Shown one piece after another: positions 29,187 through 38,037 of a stretch of 64,000 bases of DNA. Position 1 is the stretch's first letter, and each line of letters begins with the position of its first letter. The notes under the pieces are model-generated. The model was not told the DNA's origin, did no database searches, and was given only the letters and a program-made list of their open reading frames with translations. The DNA comes from Pseudomonas sp. AN-1 (GTDB lineage Bacteria; Pseudomonadota; Gammaproteobacteria; Pseudomonadales; Pseudomonadaceae), in assembly GCF_034057115.1 (NCBI RefSeq), contig NZ_CP139195.1:558001-622000 (forward strand). The letters run 5' to 3'. Both the position numbers and the translations under genes were made by a program.

Positions 29187-29620
29187 GAAGGTTGCGGCTC
29201 CGGGGGCAGTGCGTCGGTGGCCAGCCAATGGTCGCCGAGCCGGCGCACCACGTCGAGCAGACCGCTGTAGCTGCTGGGCTTGCCGATGACGGCGTCGGCG
29301 CCGGCCTCCAGGCAGCGCTGCGCCTCCTCCTCGGCGGCGGTGCTGAGGATCACCACCGGAATCCGGCACAGCCGGGCATCCCCCTTGAGGGCGAGCAGGG
29401 CCTCGTGGCCGTCGAGGCGTGGCATGTTCAGGTCGAGAAGAATCAGTGCGGGCAGCGGCTGCCTGGCATCGCTGGAGCGCTGCAGGCTGTCGAGCAACTG
29501 CTCGCCGTCCTCGGCGAAGTGCAGCGGGTTGGGCAGCAGGCTGTCGCGGAAGGCCTCGCGAAGCAGCAGGCGATCGTCGGCATCGTCGTCGGCGATCAGC
29601 ACGGGCAGGGCATTCGACAT
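29183..29620 (-). CDS. Single-domain CheY/Rcp1-like response regulator
   Basis: A 145-residue receiver domain with acidic pocket DDDADD at 11-16, phospho-acceptor Asp63 in LLDLNMPRLDG, Thr/Ser in ILSTA and Lys114 in GKPSS. The spacing is that of Rcp1-type regulators, which commonly pair with kinases carrying the FVASHDLQEPL H-box. No output domain. ATG at 29620 lies 7 bases after the kinase stop, and its own stop overlaps the LOV protein's start. It likely shuttles or drains phosphate in this relay. Confidence 0.93.
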   Translation of the reverse strand: MSNALPVLIADDDADDRLLLREAFRDSLLPNPLHFAEDGEQLLDSLQRSSDARQPLPALILLDLNMPRLDGHEALLALKGDARLCRIPVVILSTAAEEEAQRCLEAGADAVIGKPSSYSGLLDVVRRLGDHWLATDALPPEPQPS

Positions 29621-29627
29621 GGTCGCT

Positions 29628-31898
29628 TCACTCCTTGTCGGACCGGTGGAAGGTGACGCAGAAACAGGCCCCCCGGCCCGGCTGGCTGCGGGCGGTGAGG
29701 CGGGCGCCGTGGCGCTCGGCGATCTTCCTGGCGATGGCCAGGCCGATCCCGGTGCCGGGGTAGGCCTGGCGGCCGTGCAGGCGCTGGAACGGCTGGAAGA
29801 TGCGCTCCAGGTACTTTTCGTCGAAGCCGATGCCCCGGTCGCTGATACACAGGCTCCATTCTCCGCTGCCCTGTCGTTCAGCATAGATGCGGATAACTGG
29901 CGCTTCCCCGGGCTTGTGGAACTTGAGCGCGTTGCTCAGCAGGTTCTGCAACAGCTGGCGCAGCTGCGAGGGGTCGCCGTGCACCATGGGCAGCGGTTCG
30001 CGTTGCAGCTGCGCACCGCTGCACTCCAGCGTTCCCTCCAGGTCCTGCAGCACTTCGTCGAGCAGCGGGTCGAGCGCTACCGGCACGAAAGGCTGGCGCC
30101 GGGTGTTGAGCCGCGAGTAGGCCAGCAGGTCGCGGATCAGCGCCTGCATGCGGCCGGCGGCGGCGCCCATGCGCTGCAGGTAGTCGCGGCCCTGCTCGTC
30201 GAGGCCGCTGGCGTGGCTGGTCAGGCGGTCCGCGAAGGTCTGGATCTTGCGCAGCGGCTCCTGCAGGTCGTGGGAGGCGACGAAGGCGAATTCCTCCAGC
30301 TCGCGGTTGCTGCGCTCCAGCTCGGCCAGGGTGTTGCGGTGCTCGATGGCCACCGCGGCCAGCTGGCTGGCGGTCGCCACCAGTGCCTGCAGCTCGGCGT
30401 CCACCTGCATCGGCTGGCGCCGGTAGATGGCGAAGGTGCCGAGCAGCTCGCCGTTGCCGGCCAGCAGCGGCGTCGACCAGCAACTGTACAGGCCCTCGGC
30501 CGCGGCCAGCTGGTGGAAGCCTTTCCAGCGCCGGTCGTGGGGAATGTCCTCGACCAGCACAGGCTGGCGGCGGTAGGCAGCGGTGCCGCAGGCGCCGATG
30601 TCCTCGCCGATGGGCAGGCTGGCGATGGCCTGGCTGTAGCGTTCGCCGAGACTGGGGGCGGCGCCCAGGGTCAGGCGCTGGCCGCTGGGGTCGACCTGGT
30701 ACACCGAGCTGAGCACTCCCGGCGCCTGCTGCTCGATCAGCAGGCAGATCTCGCGCAGGATCAGCTCCGCTGGCTGCAGGGTGGAGATCATGCCGAGGAT
30801 GTGCCGCTGCCCCTCGGTGTAGCGCTGCTGCTCGGCGAGGCGTCCGGCCTGCCGCTGGGCCAGCCAGGCCAGGCGCAGGCTGAACATCAGCAGGCCGCTG
30901 AGCAGCAGGCCGCCGAGCAGCACCAGCAGCGCCAGGCGCTGGCTGTCGGCCGTATCGCGTGCGTCGTTCAGGTAGGTGGTCAGGGTCCAGCGCGGTGCCC
31001 GGGCGAGGTCGATTTCGCGGGTGCCGACCGGGGTGGCCCGTGGTGTGTCGCCTGCGGTGCCGCCGAGCAGCAGCTGTTCGCCCTCGCGGACCTCGACGAC
31101 GAAGTCGCCGGTGCCGCCCGCGAGCAGCTCGGCCAGCGCGTGGTGCAGGTCGAGGCTGGCCACCACCAGCCGTACCGGCTCGCCGGGCAGGTGCAGCGGT
31201 ACGGCCACCAGCGCCATCGGCGGCGTGCCGGGGCGCAGCAGGGCAGGGCTCAGTCGTGGCTCGCGGCCGCCGCGCACCTGTTCAAGCCAGGCCTGCCGGG
31301 CGGGGTCGGCGATGAAGCTGTCGAGCCAGGCGCCGGCCGAGGGCATGCGCGTCTGGCTGCGGCTGACCTGCAGGCGCTCGTCGAGGAGGGCGATCAGCGT
31401 GAAGCCGGGCAGGTCGCGCAGGTAGCTGTCGGTTTCCTGCAGCCAGAACGTCGGGGCCGGCAGCTGGTCCAGGGCTTCCCAGCGCTCGCCCATGCGCTGC
31501 AGCAGCGCCAGGCGGCTGGCGATGGCCTCTTGGCTGGCGTTGTCCAGACGCGACAGCAGCAGGTCGCTCTGGTCGGTCAGGCTGCGGGCGTTCTGCAGGC
31601 CGAGCAGGTACCAGCTGCCGATCGACAGCAACACGGCGCCCAGTCCGGCCAGCAGGGTGCGGCGATCCAGGCGGCCATCGCGCGGTGCCGGCTGACTGTG
31701 CCATAGCCACAGGCCGACTAGGCTGGCGGCCAGCAGGCCCAGGCCGAGATGTGCCATGCTGCTACCCGGTAGCATCAGGGGATGCAGTGCGGGGGCGGGG
31801 CGCAGCAGGGTGTCCAGCAGGCCGAGGCCGCCGCCGGCCAGCAGGGCGAAGGCGAGGGTATGCAGGCAGGCTTGTAACAGTATGTGGCGATTATCCAT
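29628..31898 (-). CDS. Membrane sensor histidine kinase with GAF domain
   Basis: A 756-residue kinase. Hydrophobic segments near residues 10-30, 48-68, 82-102 and 322-345 frame a periplasmic sensor region at about 103-321. A cytoplasmic GAF domain (about 375-520) follows, then a HisKA with EFAFVASHDLQEPLRK (His543) and an HATPase with NLLSNALKFHKPG, DRGIGFD and GTGIGLAIARKI. The H-box resembles bacteriophytochrome kinases, but there is no PHY domain and no clear bilin-binding site, so it is not called a photoreceptor. It is the first gene of a tight three-gene operon with the CheY-like and LOV-GGDEF-EAL proteins. The ligand is unknown. Confidence 0.92.
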   Translation of the reverse strand: MDNRHILLQACLHTLAFALLAGGGLGLLDTLLRPAPALHPLMLPGSSMAHLGLGLLAASLVGLWLWHSQPAPRDGRLDRRTLLAGLGAVLLSIGSWYLLGLQNARSLTDQSDLLLSRLDNASQEAIASRLALLQRMGERWEALDQLPAPTFWLQETDSYLRDLPGFTLIALLDERLQVSRSQTRMPSAGAWLDSFIADPARQAWLEQVRGGREPRLSPALLRPGTPPMALVAVPLHLPGEPVRLVVASLDLHHALAELLAGGTGDFVVEVREGEQLLLGGTAGDTPRATPVGTREIDLARAPRWTLTTYLNDARDTADSQRLALLVLLGGLLLSGLLMFSLRLAWLAQRQAGRLAEQQRYTEGQRHILGMISTLQPAELILREICLLIEQQAPGVLSSVYQVDPSGQRLTLGAAPSLGERYSQAIASLPIGEDIGACGTAAYRRQPVLVEDIPHDRRWKGFHQLAAAEGLYSCWSTPLLAGNGELLGTFAIYRRQPMQVDAELQALVATASQLAAVAIEHRNTLAELERSNRELEEFAFVASHDLQEPLRKIQTFADRLTSHASGLDEQGRDYLQRMGAAAGRMQALIRDLLAYSRLNTRRQPFVPVALDPLLDEVLQDLEGTLECSGAQLQREPLPMVHGDPSQLRQLLQNLLSNALKFHKPGEAPVIRIYAERQGSGEWSLCISDRGIGFDEKYLERIFQPFQRLHGRQAYPGTGIGLAIARKIAERHGARLTARSQPGRGACFCVTFHRSDKE

Positions 31899-31991
31899 CG
31901 GCGGAAAAGGAGCCTTGCGTCGCTCTCGTGGCGCCGATCATGTCGGCTTCACCTCAGGCTGGCAACCCGGATGCTCCACAGGGCCGCGGTA

Positions 31992-32010
31992 GCCCCGGGC
32001 GACCCGGGGC
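31992..32010 (+). other. GC-rich hairpin in the leader of the small zinc-ribbon gene
   Basis: GCCCCGGG, three bases, CCCGGGGC: a perfect 8-pair stem. It ends 29 bases before the ATG at 32040 and just upstream of the ribosome-binding site. It could stabilise the transcript or modulate translation; no T run follows. Confidence 0.45.
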
Positions 32011-32039
32011 AGGAACGATTCTTCAGGGAGAACCACGAC

Positions 32040-32207
32040 ATGATCGATTTCCGTTGCAAGCATTGCCGCCATTCGACGCGACTGCTCGCATCCATATGCC
32101 TCCACTGCGGCACCAGTCGCCCTGCCGCGCGGGGCTGGCATGTTCCCGCGCTGATCGTCCTGCTGGCCCCGCTCGTCTACGGCCTGCTGCTGAGCCTCCT
32201 GCGCTGA
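32040..32207 (+). CDS. Small zinc-ribbon membrane protein
   Basis: A 55-residue protein. Two CxxC pairs (Cys6/Cys9 in CKHC, Cys20/Cys23 in CLHC) form a short zinc-ribbon, followed by one hydrophobic helix at about residues 36-53 (VPALIVLLAPLVYGLLLSLL). GGGAGA ten bases before the ATG is a good ribosome-binding site, and codon use matches neighbours, so I take it as real. Topology would leave the zinc-binding part in the cytoplasm. Function unknown. It converges with ftsH, with only 24 bases between the stops. Confidence 0.7.
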   Translation: MIDFRCKHCRHSTRLLASICLHCGTSRPAARGWHVPALIVLLAPLVYGLLLSLLR

Positions 32208-32231
32208 GGCGTGCTGCCTGCCGGGGCTGCG

Positions 32232-34049
32232 TCAGCCGGCATCGCCCGCCGCGGCCGGCCGCAGCGGCGGGAAGTCCTCGGGGGTGATGGTCTCGCGTTC
32301 GAGCAGCAGGCGGGCGCCTGCGTCCAGTTCGCTGCGCCTTTGCTGGAGAATCTCGCCGGCGCGGCGGTAGGCCTTGTCGATCAGTTGGCGGACCGCGAGA
32401 TCGACCTCCCGCGCGGTCTGCTCGGAGTAGTCCTTCTCGCGCATGGCGATCACGCTGTCGCCGAGGAAACTGTTGCTCTGGCGCTCCAGCACGGCCTGGC
32501 CGAGGTCCGGGCTCATGCCGAAGCGGGTGACGATCTGCCGGGCGATATCGGTGACCTTGGCCAGATCGTCGGCGGCGCCGGTGGATATCTCGCCGAACAC
32601 CAGTTGTTCCGAGGCTCGACCGGCGAGCAGCACCACCATGCGGTCCTTCAGTTCGTTGAGGGTGATCAGGAAGCGGTCGTCGGTGGGGCGCTGCAGGGTA
32701 TAGCCGAGGGCGCCGATCGAGCGGGGGATGATCGACACCTTGTGGACCGGGTCCATGCCGGGCAGGGTGCTGGCGACCAGGGCGTGGCCCATCTCGTGGT
32801 AGGCCACCACCTCGCGCTCGTGGGGTTGCAGCAGGCGGCCGCGGCGCTCGGCGCCGGCGACGATGCGTTCCACCGCGCGGGTGAAGTCGTCCATGCCGAC
32901 CTTCTCGGCATTGCGCCGGGTGGCGAGGATGGCCGCCTCGTTGATCAGGTTGGCCAGGTCGGCGCCGGTGAAACCGGGGGTGATGCCGGCGACCTGGTCG
33001 AGGTCGACGTCGGCGGCGACCTGGATGCGCTTGACGTGCACCCTGAGGATGGCCATCCGTCCCTTGCGGTCCGGGCGGTCGACGACGATCTGGCGGTCGA
33101 AGCGCCCGGCGCGCAGCAGTGCCGGGTCGAGGATCTCCGGGCGGTTGGTGGCGGCCAGCAGCACCACGCCCTCGCGCGGGTCGAAGCCGTCCAGCTCGGC
33201 GAGCAGCTGGTTGAGGGTCTGTTCCTTCTCGTCGTTGCCGCCGAAGGCGCCGACGCCGCGGGCCTTGCCGAGGGCGTCCAGTTCGTCGATGAAGATGATG
33301 CAGGGTGCCGCCTTGCGTGCCTGCTCGAACAGATCGCGCACCCGCGCGGCGCCGACGCCGACGAACATCTCGACGAACTCGGAGCCGGAGATGGAGAAGA
33401 AGGGCACGCCGGCCTCGCCGGCCACCGCCTTGGCCACCAGGGTCTTGCCGGTGCCGGGCGGGCCGACCAGCAGGATGCCTTTGGGAATGCGTGCACCGAG
33501 GCGGCTGTATCTGGGCTGGTCCTTGAGGAAGGAGACGATCTCCTCCAGCTCGGCCTTGGCCTCGTCGATGCCGGCGACGTCGTCGAAGGTCACCCCGGTG
33601 TCGCGTTCGACGTACACCTTGGCCTTGGACTTGCCGACGCTGACCAGCCCGCCGAGCCCCTGCTTGTCGGTCAGGCGACGGAACAGGAAGCTCCAGAAGG
33701 CGAAGATCAGCACCAGCGGCAGCAGCCAGGACAGCAGGTTGGAGAGGGCGGTGTTTTCCCGGACCGCGCTGAACTTGGCCCCGGCCGCCGCCAGCTCCTC
33801 GGCCAGTGCCGGATCGACGCGGTTGGTCACGAAGCTGCTGCGATTGTTGATCGGCTCCAGCAGTTTGCCGCTGATCTGCTGGTTGTTGATGCTGAGTTCG
33901 CTCAGCTTGCCTTCCTTGAGCAGCTTGAGAAACTCGCTGTAGGCGATCGGCTCCACCGCCTGCCGCTCGGCCCACCAGCCCTGGAACATCAGCAGCATGC
34001 TGAAGGCCAGCAGGAAGTACCAGGCGTTCCATTGAAACTTCTTGTCCAT
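32232..34049 (-). CDS. ftsH: ATP-dependent zinc metalloprotease FtsH (probable additional copy)
   Basis: A 605-residue AAA+ membrane protease. Two transmembrane segments (about 8-24 and 103-124) flank a small periplasmic domain. The AAA module has Walker A GPPGTGKT at 196-203, Walker B IIFIDELD at 251-258 and the second region of homology near 302-319. The protease has the zinc site HEMGH at 418-422. It degrades misfolded membrane and short-lived proteins. It is shorter than housekeeping FtsH (about 640) and lacks the usual rlmE-ftsH-folP neighbours, so it is probably a second copy. The ATG at 34049 is chosen where homology starts; a 57-codon extension is unsupported. Its leader has an unusual nested inverted repeat. 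Confidence 0.92.
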   Translation of the reverse strand: MDKKFQWNAWYFLLAFSMLLMFQGWWAERQAVEPIAYSEFLKLLKEGKLSELSINNQQISGKLLEPINNRSSFVTNRVDPALAEELAAAGAKFSAVRENTALSNLLSWLLPLVLIFAFWSFLFRRLTDKQGLGGLVSVGKSKAKVYVERDTGVTFDDVAGIDEAKAELEEIVSFLKDQPRYSRLGARIPKGILLVGPPGTGKTLVAKAVAGEAGVPFFSISGSEFVEMFVGVGAARVRDLFEQARKAAPCIIFIDELDALGKARGVGAFGGNDEKEQTLNQLLAELDGFDPREGVVLLAATNRPEILDPALLRAGRFDRQIVVDRPDRKGRMAILRVHVKRIQVAADVDLDQVAGITPGFTGADLANLINEAAILATRRNAEKVGMDDFTRAVERIVAGAERRGRLLQPHEREVVAYHEMGHALVASTLPGMDPVHKVSIIPRSIGALGYTLQRPTDDRFLITLNELKDRMVVLLAGRASEQLVFGEISTGAADDLAKVTDIARQIVTRFGMSPDLGQAVLERQSNSFLGDSVIAMREKDYSEQTAREVDLAVRQLIDKAYRRAGEILQQRRSELDAGARLLLERETITPEDFPPLRPAAAGDAG

Positions 34050-34086
34050 GCCGCACCCCGCTCGACGCATATCGCCTGTGCAGGAT

Positions 34087-34145
34087 AGACCCTGTGCCGC
34101 GCCGAAGGCTTGCGCGGCAGCAAGCCAAGGCATGACACAGGGTCT
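34087..34145 (-). promoter_or_regulatory. Nested inverted repeats in the ftsH leader
   Basis: Outer arms of 10 bases (AGACCCTGTG at 34087-34096 and its complement at 34136-34145) enclose an inner hairpin with 7-base arms (GGCTTGC / GCAAGCC, 34107-34113 and 34120-34126, six-base loop). The structure ends 38 bases before the ftsH ATG. AT-rich sequence beyond it (34150-34240) probably holds the promoter. It could be an RNA switch, thermometer-like leader or protein operator; none is proved. Confidence 0.45.
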
Positions 34146-34261
34146 CGGGAGGATGATTTCATGTTCGACGTTTAACATAATGAAATTTGGGAGAGTAAAT
34201 CTATCCATCCCTACGTGCAAAAAACACAGTAATCAGCGGAGTAGAGGGTAGCGTGGCGGGT

Positions 34262-34286
34262 GCCGGACACAGAAGAGGTGTCCGGC
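34262..34286 (-). terminator. Hairpin after the CapA-family gene
   Basis: A perfect 9-pair stem GCCGGACAC / GTGTCCGGC with a seven-base loop lies 42 bases past the CapA stop on the minus strand. It has no clear T tract, so it may be a weak or Rho-assisted terminator separating the stress genes from ftsH. Confidence 0.5.
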
Positions 34287-34327
34287 GCCTGAGCTGCCGG
34301 TGAGTCAGGCTGATGCCCTGCGCATGC

Positions 34328-35446
34328 TCACGGCGACCAACCGAGGGCGAAGGCGCCATCCTCCTGGACGTGCACGTGGCAACCGAGCTGGGCGCACTCG
34401 CGTCCCAGGGTGTCGTACAGCCAGCGGCGGTCGACGCCCTCGGCGCGCTCGATGCGCAGATGCTGCAGGCGCGTCGGCACCATCTCCAGCGCCTGCAGGC
34501 GGCCGTCGTCGTGCAGGCGGGCGAAATACAGCAGACCCAGCTCGCCGCGGAAGGTGGCATGACCCTCGATGCCTTCGTAATCGTTGAGGCGGTCGCCGCA
34601 GCCGTAGAGGATCAGCCGGCCGCGGTGCACCTCGATGCCCTTGATGTGGTGCGAGGAATGGCCGTGGATCAGGTCCGCGCCGGCCTGCTCGATCAGGCCG
34701 TGGGCGAAGGCGCGCTGCTCGGTGGAGATGGCGAAGTTCCAGTTGTCGCCCCAGTGCAGGGAGACCAGCACGCGGTCGCCGTTCTGCCGGGCCGCGCGGA
34801 TCAGGCCGGCCACGCGGGCCAGGCTGCGCGGCGACAGGTCGTCCAGCCGCGCCACGCCGGACTGGTGCGGACCGGCCGCCCACCAGGGGGGGATGCCGCT
34901 GTCCGGCAGGCCGAAGGCGAACACCAGCAGCCGTCGTCCGCCGGGCAGCGCCAGCACGGCCGGAGTCTCGGCCGAGTTGCGATCGAGGCCGGCGCCGGTG
35001 TGCGGCATGTCGTGGGCGGTGAGGGTTTCGAGGGTGTCGCGCAGCCCGGTTTCGCCCCAGTCCAGCACGTGGTTGTTGGCCAGGACACAGCAGTTGATCC
35101 CGGCGGCACGCAGGAAGGGGAAGTTTTCCGGCGTCATGCGGTAGTTGATGCCCTTGGGCTCGGGGCGCCCGTGGCGGGTGATCGCGGTTTCCAGGTTGAC
35201 CAGGCGTACCTGGGGCTGGCGACGCTGCAGCTCGGCCAGTGCATCGCCCCACACGTAGGCGAAGTCCACCGGGCGCTCGATGGGGCCGCAGTGCCGTTCG
35301 GCCAGCGCCACGTAGTCGCGGGCATCATGCACGTAGTCCTCGTAGAGGCGCGGGTCGCCGGGGTGGGGGAGAATCTGGTCGATGCCGCGAGCCGGCATGA
35401 CGTCGCCGAGAAGGAACAGGCTGAGCGAGGTGTCCGCGCTGGCCAT
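34328..35446 (-). CDS. CapA-family protein (poly-gamma-glutamate synthesis type)
   Basis: A 372-residue metallophosphatase-fold protein of the PGA_cap/CapA family. Motifs in order: FLLGDVMPARGID near residue 11, VNLETAITR, CVLANNHVLDWGE with the metal-site Asn-His, VSLHWGDNW, and GHSSHHIKGIE. These are the family's metal-ligand positions. No signal peptide is present, and no capB/capC is nearby, so a role in polyglutamate synthesis is doubtful; many lone CapA-like proteins have unknown roles. AAGGTAGG precedes the ATG. It follows the Lon-like gene after 59 bases and probably shares its transcript. Confidence 0.85.
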   Translation of the reverse strand: MASADTSLSLFLLGDVMPARGIDQILPHPGDPRLYEDYVHDARDYVALAERHCGPIERPVDFAYVWGDALAELQRRQPQVRLVNLETAITRHGRPEPKGINYRMTPENFPFLRAAGINCCVLANNHVLDWGETGLRDTLETLTAHDMPHTGAGLDRNSAETPAVLALPGGRRLLVFAFGLPDSGIPPWWAAGPHQSGVARLDDLSPRSLARVAGLIRAARQNGDRVLVSLHWGDNWNFAISTEQRAFAHGLIEQAGADLIHGHSSHHIKGIEVHRGRLILYGCGDRLNDYEGIEGHATFRGELGLLYFARLHDDGRLQALEMVPTRLQHLRIERAEGVDRRWLYDTLGRECAQLGCHVHVQEDGAFALGWSP

Positions 35447-35505
35447 GGGAACCTACCTTGCGGCGGTGAGACCGCCGCACTACCGGTGAATGCGCTCCTT
35501 TCCTG

Positions 35506-37926
35506 TCATTTCTCGGCCTGCCCATTGCCGGCAGGACCGTCCCGTTCGGGGTGAGCGAAACTCTGGCGCAGCTCGCTCAGTTCCCGCAGGCTGGCCTGTA
35601 CCGCGCCGTTGACCGTGCCGGGGGGAAACTGCCCCGCGGCGTCGGCCACGCCGGCCGGCAGGCCGGTGAGCAGCGCCATGGCCTGCTCGGCATGCTCTAC
35701 CGCATGCACGTGGAAGCGCCCGGCGGCCACCGCCTCGACTACCTCGCGACGCAGCATCAGGTGCTTGACGTTGCCCAAGGGGATGATCACCCCCTGGCTG
35801 CCAGTCAGGCCGCGGGCGGCGCACAGGTCGAAGAAGCCCTCGATCTTCTCGTTGACCCCGCCGATCACCTGCATGCGCCCATGCTGGTCCACCGAGCCGG
35901 TGATCGCCAGGTCCTGGCGCAGCGGCAGGCCGGCCAGCGCCGATTGCAGCACGCACAGCTCGGCGGCCGAGGCGCTGTCGCCGTCCACCCCGCCGTAGGA
36001 CTGCTCGAACACCAGGCTGGCAGCGAACGACAGCGGCATGCGCCCGCCGAAGCGACTGGCCAGGTAGGCACAGAGGATCAGCACGCCCTTGGAGTGCAGG
36101 GCGCCGCCCAGCTCCACCTCGCGCTCGATGTCGATCAGCTTGCCGTCGCCCAGGCGCGCCGTGGCGCTGATCCGCGCCGGATGGCCGAAGGCATGGGCGC
36201 CGAGCTGCAGCACCGCGAGGCCGTTGATCTGCGCCACGCAGCGGCCGTCGGTGTCGATGTGGCGCAGGTCGCGCAGCGCCGCCTCGAGCATGCGCTCGCG
36301 GATCTGGTCGGCGCGGTGCAGGCGCTCGCGCACCGCGCGCTCGACGTCCTCGTGGCGCACCTGCGGGCGCTGCTGTTCTCCGGCCCAGTAGTCGGCCTCG
36401 CGCATCAGGTCGAGCAGGTCCTGTAGGTGCAGCGACAGCTTCTCGCCGTCCGCCGCGTCGCGCGCAGCCTGCTCGATCAGCCGCGCCAGCGCGGCGCGGT
36501 CGAACGGGCGCAGCTGCTCGCGACGCTGCAGGGTGGCGATCAGCTGGGCGTACAGGCGAGTGTTCTCCGTGCTGCGCGGCAGATCCTCGGCGAAGTCGGC
36601 CTCGACCTTGAACAGCAGGGGAAACTCCGGATCGTACTGGGTCAGGAGGTAGTAGAGCAGGCGGTCGCCGATCAGCACCACCTTGACGTCGAGAGGGATC
36701 GGATCGGGCTCCAGCGAGATGGTGCTGGCCAGGCTGAGGATCTGCTCCAGCGACTGGATGCGCAGCTCGCGGGCCTGCAGGGCGCGCTTGAGCGCATCCC
36801 AGGCGAACGGCGTGGTCAGCAGCTTGCGCGCGTCGAGCAGCAGGTAGCCGCCGTTGGCGCGGTGCAGGGCGCCACCCTTGATCAGGGTGAAGTCGGTGTG
36901 CAGGGTGCCCATCTGCGCCTGGTGCTCGATGCGGCCGATCAGGTTCTGGTAGCTGGGGTAGTCCTCGTAGACCAGCGGCGCGCCCTGGCTGCCGCCGTTG
37001 TCCACCAGCACGTTGACGAAGTAGCGGTTGAACGGGGTCAGCCGCTGGCGGTCGAGCAGCTTCTCCGCCGGCGCCGAGCCGAAGATCTCCAGGCCCTTCT
37101 CGATGATGTCGCGCTTGACCTCGTCGAGGAACGCCGGCACCCCGGCCAGTCGGGCGTGGCGCGCCTCCAGGTCGATGAACTGGCGCTCCACCGTGGCGCG
37201 GGTGACCGCTTCGTTGAGCTGGTCGACCTCCTGCTCGTGCGTGCGGCTGGCGGCGGCGGCCTGCTGCAGGGCCTGGCGCAGCACGTGGCGGATACGCTCG
37301 GTGCGTTCCTCGATCTGCTGCTTCTCCTCGGCCGGCAGCTTGTCGAAGGCCTCGGCGTCGAGCACCTCGCCATCCTTGAGCGGTGCCAGGGTGAAGCCAG
37401 CGGGCGTGCGCAGCAGGATGATCCCGGCGGTGCGCGCCTGGCTCTCGACGCTGCCGAACAGCTCCTCCTCGCGGGCCTTGAAGCGGTCCTTGAGGCCCTG
37501 CATGGCGTTGCGGTACTCGTCGCTGTCGAAGGCCGCCGGCAGGGCGGCCAGCAGGCTGCGCACCAGCGCCCGCATATCCGTCTGCAAGCCGCAGCCGGTG
37601 CCGGCCGGCAGGCGCAGTACGCGCGGCTTGTGCGGGGTGCGGAAGTTGTTGATGTAGCACCAGTCGCTGGGGGCGGCGATCTGCGCGGCCTGCTGGCCGA
37701 GCAGCTGGCGGACGATGGCGTGCTTGCCCAGCCCGGGCGAGCCCATCACGTAGAGGTTGTAGCCCTCGTGGTGGATGCCGACGCCGAAGTGCAGGGCGCC
37801 CATCGCCCGCTCCTGGCCGAGGCTGGCCTGCAGGTCGGGCAGCTCGGCGCTGCTGTCGCACTCCAGGGCGTCAGGGTCGCAGGCGTGGTAGAGCTGCTGG
37901 GCAGTCAGTTCATGCAGATTCGGCAA
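35506..37926 (-). CDS. Lon-like ATP-dependent protease (LonB-related)
   Basis: An 806-residue protein of the Lon-like AAA+ protease family with an inserted helical domain. The P-loop GSPGLGK is at 62-68, a coiled region at about 150-280, and the C-terminal Ser-Lys protease has Ser651 in DGDSASAA and Lys694 in GGVNEKIEGF. The 43-residue separation equals that of E. coli Lon. The start is taken as TTG at 37926 because an AAAGGAGG site lies six bases before it; an upstream ATG has no ribosome-binding site and adds a poor sequence. It likely removes damaged soluble proteins. It sits between mgtA and capA in a same-strand group led by hsp20. Confidence 0.9.
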   Translation of the reverse strand: MPNLHELTAQQLYHACDPDALECDSSAELPDLQASLGQERAMGALHFGVGIHHEGYNLYVMGSPGLGKHAIVRQLLGQQAAQIAAPSDWCYINNFRTPHKPRVLRLPAGTGCGLQTDMRALVRSLLAALPAAFDSDEYRNAMQGLKDRFKAREEELFGSVESQARTAGIILLRTPAGFTLAPLKDGEVLDAEAFDKLPAEEKQQIEERTERIRHVLRQALQQAAAASRTHEQEVDQLNEAVTRATVERQFIDLEARHARLAGVPAFLDEVKRDIIEKGLEIFGSAPAEKLLDRQRLTPFNRYFVNVLVDNGGSQGAPLVYEDYPSYQNLIGRIEHQAQMGTLHTDFTLIKGGALHRANGGYLLLDARKLLTTPFAWDALKRALQARELRIQSLEQILSLASTISLEPDPIPLDVKVVLIGDRLLYYLLTQYDPEFPLLFKVEADFAEDLPRSTENTRLYAQLIATLQRREQLRPFDRAALARLIEQAARDAADGEKLSLHLQDLLDLMREADYWAGEQQRPQVRHEDVERAVRERLHRADQIRERMLEAALRDLRHIDTDGRCVAQINGLAVLQLGAHAFGHPARISATARLGDGKLIDIEREVELGGALHSKGVLILCAYLASRFGGRMPLSFAASLVFEQSYGGVDGDSASAAELCVLQSALAGLPLRQDLAITGSVDQHGRMQVIGGVNEKIEGFFDLCAARGLTGSQGVIIPLGNVKHLMLRREVVEAVAAGRFHVHAVEHAEQAMALLTGLPAGVADAAGQFPPGTVNGAVQASLRELSELRQSFAHPERDGPAGNGQAEK

Positions 37927-38037
37927 GATACGCCTCCTTTGCCGCGCGTGTTCCGGTGAGCATCCCCACTCCATTAAAGATCACCCGTGGCAATTCGACG
38001 GGCGGCCTGACCTGTGGGCGCCTGTGCGGTCGCAGCA

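Noticed and set aside
27240..29270. Plus-strand frame of 676 codons opposite the LOV-GGDEF-EAL gene
   Set aside because: Its sequence is an antisense shadow of a gene with intact domain motifs, with no start signal or family match.
29628..31898. Bacteriophytochrome photoreceptor
   Set aside because: The H-box is similar, but the protein has transmembrane segments and lacks a PHY domain and a recognisable bilin-binding cysteine region.
34328..35446. Poly-gamma-glutamate capsule locus
   Set aside because: Only a CapA-like protein is present; no capB, capC or capD homologue is in the window.
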